Origin: Phycicoccus sp963843895 | Lineage (GTDB): Bacteria > Actinomycetota > Actinomycetes > Actinomycetales > Dermatophilaceae | NCBI GenBank assembly: GCA_963843895.1 | Contig: CAWJME010000008.1 | Span: 1-64,000 of the forward strand | Length of the DNA: 64,000 bases | Reading direction: 5' to 3' | The notes under the pieces: model-generated | Database searches by the model: none | Seen by the model: only the letters and a program-made list of their open reading frames with translations | What the model was told of the DNA's origin: nothing | Shown here: in pieces, positions 26,164-35,800 of the stretch | Layout: every line of letters begins with the position of its first letter | Position numbering within the stretch: position 1 is the first letter of the stretch | Position numbers and translations under genes: made by a program

Positions 26164-26192
26164 CCGCGGAAGCGGGCCCACTGCTTCCGCGG
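26164..26192. promoter_or_regulatory. 10-bp perfect inverted repeat at cassette start site
   Basis: CCGCGGAAGC (26164-26173) and GCTTCCGCGG (26183-26192) are exact inverted copies separated by 9 bases, overlapping the predicted transcription start. It could be an operator for a dimeric regulator or a 5' hairpin that stabilises the very long mRNA. The two readings cannot be separated from sequence. Confidence 0.55.
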
Positions 26193-26214
26193 GGCCGACG
26201 GTAGAGGTCACCGA

Positions 26215-26826
26215 ATGGCAGGTAGCAGGGCGACAGGGTTGAGCGCGGTCCTCACCGACGCGTCCGTCCTCAGAGCCATCCGCGGTGCCGATCGCCTCAC
26301 GCCCGGGAGCGTGACCAAGAGGGGTGTCACCGTCAAGGCCGCCGAGGCAACTCGGTTGCTGCGCAGCGTCATTCGATTCGTCGCCGATGTTCCCGCCGAC
26401 TCCTCGCCGATCGTGGTGTGGGAGCAGGAGGGCAGTGAGCTCTGGGTCGACATCTCGACCATCGCGCTCACCTGCATCCCGGGAGTCATCCGGGTCGCGG
26501 TGCGGGTCGGCTGCGACCAGCTGCCCGACCCCGTCGTGATGACGGTGCCCTTCGGCGTCGGCACCCCCGAGGCGCCGACCGGCCTGGTGATGTCGAGCCT
26601 CAGCCGGCTCGACGGGCCCGACGTCGTCACCGGGCGGTGGACCGCCGCCCTCACCGCCTTCGCCTGGGAGGCCATCCTCGAGCTCGCACGCCGGATGTGC
26701 GCCGAGCTCGGCACGGATGCCGCCGGGCTCCCCCTCATCCCGGGGTCCGTCGCCGCCGGGTCGCAGACACTCGTCGTGCAACCCATGGCGCGCAACGACC
26801 TGTCCGGCGTACGGCGCCGGGCATGA
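26215..26826 (+). CDS. Cassette gene 1: 203-aa uncharacterised protein
   Basis: First gene of the six-gene cassette. It encodes a 203-residue soluble protein without signal peptide or membrane helix. The middle is a mixed alpha/beta domain: VTVKAAEATRLLRSVIRF near residues 34-51, IVVWEQEGSELWVDISTIAL near 61-80, and VIRVAVRVGCDQLPDPVVMTVP near 85-106, then a Trp-containing helix TAFAWEAILELARRMCAELG near 144-163. No family is recognised. The ATG has GAGG about 8 bases upstream. Its stop overlaps the next start as ATGA, so it is made in step with the giant protein; a chaperone, adaptor or regulatory role is possible but unproven. Confidence 0.72.
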   Translation: MAGSRATGLSAVLTDASVLRAIRGADRLTPGSVTKRGVTVKAAEATRLLRSVIRFVADVPADSSPIVVWEQEGSELWVDISTIALTCIPGVIRVAVRVGCDQLPDPVVMTVPFGVGTPEAPTGLVMSSLSRLDGPDVVTGRWTAALTAFAWEAILELARRMCAELGTDAAGLPLIPGSVAAGSQTLVVQPMARNDLSGVRRRA

Positions 26827-29800
26827 CCGTGACCCAGGACGGGATGGGCGCCTTCGGGGCGCTCGCCCAGGCCCTGGGCATCACCGACGGGTCGGCCGCC
26901 AACAGCGCGTGGTTCGGCGATCCGATGGGCACCTCGGGGAACGCCCACGGGCTGACGACGGTCCTCGCCGACACCGGCCAGCGGGACGCGCTCATCGCGT
27001 TCGTCGACGAGGCCCTCGGGCCGCCGGAGCTGCACCGCGAGGGCGAGCAGAAGTGGATCCCCCTCTTCAGCGAGTCCTCGCCGGCGATCACCGTGTACGC
27101 CGTCGTCGAGCCCGTGCAGGGCGCCGTGCGCGTCGGCGTCGCGGTCGAGCACCGGGCCGGGTCGGGTGCGCCGACGGTCAAGACGACGATCCACGTCCCG
27201 GTCTTCCACGTCCCGCGCAGCGGTCAGACCGACAGCCGCCCCACCGACGCGACCCTCCCCCGCTGGCTGCTCCTGGGGCGCCCCGGCGGGCGGGTCACCA
27301 TCGGCATCGAGGCCGACCTCGCGACCGCCCCGCCGGTCCCGGGCGAGGCGTACCTCGGTGGCGCCACCGTCCGGCTCGCCATCCCGACCGCGGCGAGCGA
27401 CCCCGTCGGCTTCTCCCTCGCGCTCGTCGACCTCCAGCTCCCCGGGGCGACGGCGCCCCAGAGCCGCACCCTCGACCTGGACTCCCTGACCACCCTCGGT
27501 GCCGACGTCCTCGAGTTCGTCGTCGGCATGGTGCGGCAGCAGGTCGACGCCCTCGACCCGACCGACCCCGTCGTCCGGCACGTGATGGGCCTCGCCGGGA
27601 TGCTCGGCCTGCGCGACGTGGGCGTGCCCGCCTTCCCGGTCTCCGAGCTCCCCTCCCGCGGGCTGTCCGCCCTCGTCGCGTGGGTCGAGTCGATCCTCGG
27701 CGACGACCCCACGCTGGACGCCTGGCTGGCCGAGCTGGCCCGCCTCGTCGGCGGCACCGCCGATGCCGCGACGAACTCCGTGGGCTTCGCCATCGGTCCG
27801 GCCACGCTGCGCCTGGGGGTGCGGGTGACCCCCGGCACCGGTGGCCACCCGACCCTCGTGCCGTGGCTCGACGTCCGCTGGTCGCCCTCCCCCGGGCTCG
27901 CCGACCTCACGGCGACCGTCGACCTGCTGCGGGCGGACACCGGCACGGGCGCGGTCACCGCCGTCCCGGCACTGCGCGCGGAGGCGGCCTTCGGTTCCCA
28001 GGCCGCGGGCGGGGCTCCCCTGCTCACCGGGCCGACCGCCGTCGCCGGGCTGCGGGTCGGCATCGGCCTGGACGCGGCACGCCGCCCGGCCTTCACCCTC
28101 ACCCTCCACGGCGTCGACCTCCCCGGGCCCGTCCACCACGACCTGCTCGACCTCTCCTCGCCGCAGGCCGCCGTCGCCGCGGTCGACTCGGTGGTCGCCT
28201 CGGCCCTCAGCGCCGCGCTCGCCGGCCTCGGAGGAGCGAGGACCGCCGTCGAGCAGCTCCTCGGCATCACCGCCCCGGCGAACGTCACGGCCATCGCCGC
28301 GTCGGCGCTCATCGCCGACCCGCTGGCGGCGGTCCGGTCGTACTGGCTCGACGTGCTCCAGACCCCGGACGCCGTGGCCGCCGTCCTCGGCCACCTCGCC
28401 GAGCTGCTCACCGGCACCGCACAGCTGCCCACCCAGACCGGCACGGCGCTCGACCCGTGGCGGCTCGACGTCGCGAGCGGCGTCGGCCTGCGTGCCTGGC
28501 GGGAGACCGACACCACCCGGGGCACGGACACCCTCGTCCTCGCCCTCGGTGCCGACGCCGCCCTGCCGGTGCTCACCGACCTCGAGGTCGCCGTGCGCGC
28601 CGAGGTCGTCCTGCTGCGGGCCGAGCTCACCGGGGGGCACCTCTCCCTCGCCAGTGGCGCCGGTGCGGAGGTCCTGCTCCGGCCCGTCGGGACCGACCCG
28701 ATGACCCTCGACCTGGAGATCGCCACCGTCGCCTTCACCGGCATCGGCGTCGCCGCGACGTGGGCCCCGGCGACGGGACTCGGTGCGCGCGTCGTGGGTG
28801 AGGCCCTCACGGTCACCTACACGGACCCGCGTTCCCTCGTGCAGCGTGTGCACGGGATCCCCCTGCCCGAGGTCTCCGCCGACGGGACCGTGACGTTCGC
28901 GCCCGACTGGGACGAGGTCGAGGGCCTGCTCACCGCGCTGCTCGGTCGGGCGCGGTCCGACGTCCTGGCCACGCTCCTCGACCTCCTCGGCTGGCGGGGC
29001 ACGGGCGCGCACCTGCGACTCGGTGCGCTCCTCGCCGACCCCGGCACGGCGCTCGAGGGGTGGCTGCTCGACCTCGCCCTGGACTGCGCGGCCCTCCGCA
29101 CCGCCCTCGGCCCGGTCGCGCAGCTGCTGAGCGGCGGCGCGCTCGCGACGCCGCTCGGGGGCGGCCGACCGGCCGACCCCTACCGCTGCCCGGTCGGCGG
29201 CGACCCCCGCGCGCCCGGCCTGGCGGTCTGGACCGTTCCCGGCTGCCCCTCCGTGTCGAGCGCCGGGCCCGGCGGGCCGGGCTTCGCCGAGCTGCTGCGT
29301 GGCTACACGGTGCCCGACGGGCGGGCGATCGCCGCGACCCTGCGCGCCGCCGGCCCGAGCGCCCCGGACCTCGCCGACCTGCTCCGCGGCCGGACGCGGC
29401 TCGCGGAGGGCCTCGACTCCCTCGTCACCCGCTGGAAGGACACCGACGGCGTCGTCGGCGCGGTGACGCCCGCGGGCGTCACCGCGACGGTGCTCACCGG
29501 GCTGTCGTACGCCGAGCTCGTCGCGAACGGCCGCAGTGGCAGCTACGTCCTCGACGGCATCGGGGTCGCGGCCGACACGGTCGTCCACGTCGGGTGCGGT
29601 GCCGGGTGGCTCGCGGACGTGCCCGCCGACCACGCGCTCGACGCGACGCCGAGGACCCCCACGGCGATGCCCGCCACGACGACCGGGCAGTGGTTCGTCC
29701 AGCTGCCGGAGCCTCCGTCGGTCGATGCCGAGCGCCCCGACCACGACACGGTCGCCGCGCTCGCCGGCCGTCTCACCGCCGTCCTCACCGGACGCAGCGC

Positions 29801-32800
29801 CGACGTGGTGCTCGTCGGCTACGGCGCGGCGGGGGCGGCCGCGGTGCGCGCGGCGCTCGGTCAGCCGCGCGTCACGGCCGTCGTCACCGTCGGCACGCCC
29901 TGGTCGGCGGTCGCGCTGACCTCGCTGACCACCGGCCTCGGCGGGGACGCCGTGCGCTTCCTCGACCGGCTCGTCCCCGATCCGCTCCCGGGCTGGACCG
30001 ACACCCTCCTCGCCCTCGGCTGCGACCCGCTCCGGCGCGGCCAGGCCCTGGTGCGGCGGGCGATGGCCGTGCGCACCCCCGCCGACCTGCCGAGCGCCGC
30101 CGCCGAGGTGCTGCCGTCGACGGCCGAGGTCCACGCGGTGTTCGGCGCGGTCCCCGAAGCCGAGGTGCGCTCGGCCCTCGCGTCGGTCGCCGTGGCCGGC
30201 ATCGCGGCCCGCACGGCCGCGGCGGCGGACGCCGTCGCCCGCACGACCGGGCCCCCGACCGAGGTGCACGCCGGGGTCGACCTGCCCGTCCTCGACCTCG
30301 ACCTCGGCGGGCTGCTCGTCGGCGTCGGGGCGCGCGTCGACCTCGTCGCGGCCCGCCGGGCGAGCCCGCACCTGGAGCCGCTGCGCGAGGTCCTCCTCGA
30401 CATCCGGCTCGGCGTCACCGACGGATGGCTCGTCGGCGGACCGGGAGCCGACCAGCAGGACCTCGCCGTGCGCTGGGTCGAGGCCCGGCTGGCCCTCCCG
30501 CTCGGCGAGGCCGACGGCGACGGGACCACCGAGATCGTGCTCCACGAGGCCCGGGCGTTCGGCGCGTACCGGGAGGCCTGGGTGGTGCGCGCCGACGGTG
30601 ACGGTGCGGCGGCCACGACGGCGCTGCCCGAGGTCAAGATCCTGCTCTCCGAGGTCGGCGCCCGGATCCGCACCGCCTCCCCCGCGCTCGCCGGCCTGCT
30701 GACCCACCTCGGCCTGCTCCGCGAGGACGGGGTCGACCCGGACGCCGTCGACCACCTGCTCCACGACCCGGTCGCCACCCTCCGCCCGCTCGTCGTGGGG
30801 CGCGCCGCCCAGATCGCCGACGACCTGCTGACGCTGACCGGCGTGACGGTCCGCCCCGACGACCTGGCGCCGACCGCGATCCGGGTCGGGACCGGCGGCC
30901 TGCACGTCGACGTCGACCTCGCCGCCGGGACCGTCACCGGCGACGTGACGCTCGCCGTGGAGGGCCTGCCCCCGCTGGAGGTGGCCCTGGCCGCCGGACC
31001 GGCGGGCGTGACGGCCACCGCGGCCCTGGGCACCCTCGTCGCCGGTGTCGGCGGCCTGCGGCTCGTCGGGTCCGCCGGGACCTCCGGCGCCCAGCTGGCG
31101 CTGGAGTCACTGGCGCCGGGTGCGACCACCCCGACGACGGCCGGGCTCTACCCCCTGGTCGACACCGAGGCGCTGGTGCGGCACGCCACGGTGGCGGTTC
31201 CCGCCGTCCTCGCCCAGCAGCTCGCCCGCTGGTGTCGTACGGAGGCGAGCGACGCGGGGCGGGCGACGATCGACGCGGGGCTGGCGGCCCTCGGGCTGCT
31301 CGGCACGCCGGCACCCTCGGGCGCCCGGGACGTGGTGCTGCCGGTCGGGCTGTTCACCGACCCCGGCGCATGGCTGCGGACCCGGGCCGATCCCCTGGCC
31401 GCGGGCGTCGCCGTGCTGGAGGCACTGGCCCCCGTCGTCGTCCCCGGGCGTGCACCCGGAACCGCCGGGTGGCCGCTCGGTCACGGCCTCACCGTCTCCT
31501 ACGCCGTGACCGCGGGCCGGCTCGAGCTGGCCGCCGAGCTCGCGCTGACCCCCGACGTCGGTGGCACGAGCGTGTCCGTCGCGGTCACCGGGGGCCTGGC
31601 GGTCACCGCGTCCGGTGTCGTGGCCCCCCTGCTCGACGCCGAGGTCCTCGTCGACGGCCCCGGGGTGCGGCTGCAGGTCGCCCCCACGCTGACCCTCGAC
31701 CTCGTGCGCAGCGCCCCGGGCACGCCGATCCGGCTCCACCCCGCGGGGGCGGGGCTGGCCGAGGTCGTCGGTGCGGCCGCCGAGTCCGCGGTCCGGGTCG
31801 TCCTCAACGAGGTCGTCGGCCACCGCGGCGACGCCACGGCCACGCCCGTGCGGGCCGTCGCGAGGGCGCTGCACGAGCTCGGTTCCGGTCTGGACCTGCT
31901 CGAGGCCGACCGCTTCACCGACGCGCGGATCGCGGCCTTCACCAGCCCCGGCCCCGCGGCCTACCTCGAGGCCCACCTCGCCGGCGTGGTCACGGCCGGG
32001 CTGCAGGCCCTCGCGGAGGCGCTCGACCCGTCCGGCCTCCTCGTCCGGGTCACCCCCGTCGCCGGCGGCGTGCGACGGCTCACCCTCGGCTCGGTCACCC
32101 AGATCCACGTGGACCTCGACGCGACGACACCCTCCCTGACGATCGGCGGTGTCGTCACACTGCGCGACCGCGACGCCCACGTCGTCGGTCACCTGGCCCT
32201 CGAGGGCCTCACCCTCTCGCCGCAGGGCGTGCGGGTCGCCCTGCGGGCGGGGCCGTTCGCCCTCCAGGCGGGACCGGTGGTGCTCCGGCCGGTCGCCGTC
32301 GTCCGGGCCGGCTTCTCCGGCACCGGCTTCACGCCCGTCGTGGGCGTCGGGGTCGGTCTCGACGACGCCGGGGCCCAGTCGGTCGAGGTGCGCTTCGGGC
32401 CGACCGGTGCCGCGGTGGCCGCGGTGACCCGCGTCGACGGTGTCGAGACCGGTGTCGACCTCACCCCGGCCGCGGTCGCGCCACGCGTCCTGGGCGTCGC
32501 GCTCGACCTGGCCGCGAGCGTCCTCACCGAACAGCTCGGCGCGGTCGTCACGGACCGGGCGACGGGAATGCTCCAGGGCGTCCTCTTCACCGGCGGTGGA
32601 CGCCAGGTCGACACCACCCTGTTCGGCGACTTCGAGCATCCGGAGCGGCTGCTGCACCGGCTCCAGGTGCTGTTGTGGAACTGCGCCACCGACCCGGCCC
32701 ACGGGGCCGCCCCGGTGCGCCCGCTCGGCGTCACCATCGACGGGGCGGTCACCATCTCGCTCGCGAGCGAGGACCTCACCGGCGGGCGGAAGCAGATCGG

Positions 32801-35800
32801 GCTCAACGTCACACCGGTGGGAGACTTCGCCTTCCCGACCTCCGGGGTCAACGTCGTCCTGCGTGCCGACGCGTCGTGGATCGACGACGACGTGCTGCCC
32901 GGGCTGTCGATCTTCGTCCTCGAGGGCACCGGTGTCGACGACCTCGTGCTCTCGCCGGCCTTCACGGTGGCCGGCGTCGGGGTCCGGATCACCAAGCCGG
33001 CCGGCCCGCTCCTCGAGCTGGGGTCGATCGCCCTCGACGGCATCGGCCTGTCGCTCTATGCCGCGGTGAACCCGGACGGCGTCGGCGGCGGCGCCCAGAT
33101 CGAGCTCGTGGGGCTCGCGGTCGCGCCCGGTGGTGACGGCGACAACGGGGTGGCGAACTCCATCATGAACGACGTCGGGTCGGCGAGCCAGAACAACCGC
33201 CCCGCCTTCAGCCCCGCCCTGTCGGTCCAACGACAGCCCGGTCCCGGGCAGGGGGTCAAGGTGGGGCTGCGCGCCGGGGAGCCGCCGGGGCCGTGGTGGC
33301 TCGTCATCCAGCGGCAGCTCGGGCCGCTGTACGTCGACCGGATCGGGTTGGGCGTCGTCGAGTCCGGCGGCCGGGTCACCGAGATCTCGCTGCTGTTCTC
33401 CGGCCAGCTGTCCGTGTTCGGGCTCACCGCCGCCGTCGACCGGCTGTCGATCACGTGGCGCGGCGGCGACGTCCTGTCGATCTCCAGCTGGTCGGTGGAC
33501 CTCATGGGGCTCGCCGTGTCCGCCGACTTCTCCGGGCTGGCGATCTCCGGCGGGCTGCTCAAGACGGTCGACGGCGACACGACGTCGTACGTCGGCATGC
33601 TCATGGGGCGGTTCGCCGTCTACGGCCTCTCGGTCTTCGGCGGCTACTCCGACGACGGGCACGGCCACGCGAGCTTCTTCGTCTTCGGCGCCGTCAACGG
33701 ACCCATCGGGGGCCCGCCGGCCTTCTTCGTCACCGGCCTCGGCGGCGGCCTCGGCATCAACCGCGGCCTGGTCATCCCCCAGGACATCTCCCGGTTCGGG
33801 GAGTTCCCCTTCATCCGGGCGCTCGACCCGGCCGCCACGCCGCCGGCCAACCCGATGGACGAGCTGCACCGCCTCGCCGAGTACTTCCCGCACCAGATGG
33901 GGACGTTCTGGTTCGCGGCCGGCGTCTCCTTCACCTGCTTCAGCCTCATCGACGGCGTCGCGGTGGTCGCCGTGTCCTTCGGCAACGGGCTGACGATCGA
34001 CCTGCTCGGCCTGGCGCGGATGGCCCTGCCCCGGCCACAGGCGGCCATCGTCTCCATCGAGCTGGCGCTGCTCGTCCACTTCTCGACGGACGAGGGCGTC
34101 TTCCTCATGAAGGCCCAGCTCACCGACAACTCCTGGCTCCTCTACCGGGACGTGCGGCTCACCGGCGGCTTCGCCTTCGCCCTCTGGTGGAAGGGGCCGC
34201 TGGCCGGCCAGTTCGTCGTGACGATGGGCGGCTACCACCCCAGCTTCCACCGCGAGGGCTACCCGGTGGTCCCGCGGCTCGGGATCGTGTGGCAGATCAG
34301 CAGCGCGCTCGTCATCAAGGGCGAGTCCTACTTCGCGCTGACGTCCGAGGCCCTGATGGCGGGGATCAAGGTCGTCGTCTCCCTCGACGTCGGGTGGGTC
34401 TGGGCGCGGGTCGAGTTCGGGGCCGACGGGATCGTCTACTTCGACCCGTTCTGGTTCGAGGTCAGTGCCTACGCGCGGATCTCCGCGGGCATCCACATCG
34501 ACCTCGGCTGGTTCGGGACGATCAGCTTCAGCATCACGCTCGGGGCGAGCATCACGGTGTGGGGCCCGGAGTTCGCCGGCCGCGCCGAGTTCGAGATCGG
34601 CCCCTGCACCGTCCCCGTCGAGTTCGGCGGTGCCAAGGCGCTGCCCCCGCCCATCCCGTGGACGGCGTTCGTCGCGAAGTACCTCGAGGCGTCCGGTGCC
34701 GCCGCCCGCACCCTGTCGGCGATCACCGGCCGGGGCACGCTGCCCGCGGCAGCCGGGAGCCAGCCCGGCGCGCCGTCCTCCGACGGGACCCCGGCCCGGC
34801 CGTTCCGGGTGTTCGCCGAGTTCGAGATCACCATCACCACGAGCGCGCCCGCGACCGCCTTCGCCTTCGGCACCACCACCCACCAGGTGCCCATCGTGCG
34901 GGCGGGCCAGCCGACCCGGCTGGGGCTCTCGCCGATGCAGGCCCACGACCTGACGTCCACGGTCTCCGTGCAGCTGTTCGCCCTCGACCCGGTCACCGGG
35001 GTGGCCACGCCCGACGCGCGCCTCGCCGCGCTCGTCACCGGCTTCAACGCCACCCCCACCGGGCCGCGGTGGGACACCGACGCCTACCCGGTCGGGGTGT
35101 GGGGGCCGCCGGGCGCCGACGTCCCGGTCAAGGCGCTGCCGCAGGGTGACGTCGTCCGGGCCGGCAAGCTCGTCGTCCTCGTGGCGGGCATCCAGGGCGC
35201 TGCCGTGGGCCCCCAGATCGACTACCGGCAGGTCAAGGCGCGCCCCGAGGACCGCCGCCCGCTGCCGCTCACCGCCAAGGGCACCGACCGCAAGAAGTTC
35301 CTCAACGTCGCCTCGGGCCTCGACGACGCGCCGGTCCGGGCGGTCGAGTCGGCCGACGACGCCCTGGCCCTGGCCGCGGCACGCCTCTTCAGCGAGCGCG
35401 ACGGCCTGCGCCGCGGGGGGCACAGCGCGGTGGCCCGGGCGGCCTACCGCCTCGACCACAGCGCACCCCCGATGTTCGGCACGCTCACCGACGGCCTGGC
35501 CCCGGCCAACGCCGACCAGGGGGTCCGCACGACCCTCGACGCACCGGCCGCGCCCACGGTGCGCGGCCCGCGGGACCCGTTCGTCGCGGGGCACCTGACC
35601 TCCGGTGTCGGGGCCGTGATCCGCGCCGCCGGAACCACCGTCGCCGACGGCCGGCTCAAGCGCCGCCCGGCACCGTCGATCGAGTCGGTCCACGGGCGGA
35701 TGGCCCTGCACCTGCCCGTCTCGCTGACCCTCGGGGCGCCGCCCGCGGTCGCGGCCGGTGGCACCGTGCTCGCATCGGGGTCGGTGCCCCGCACCGACGC

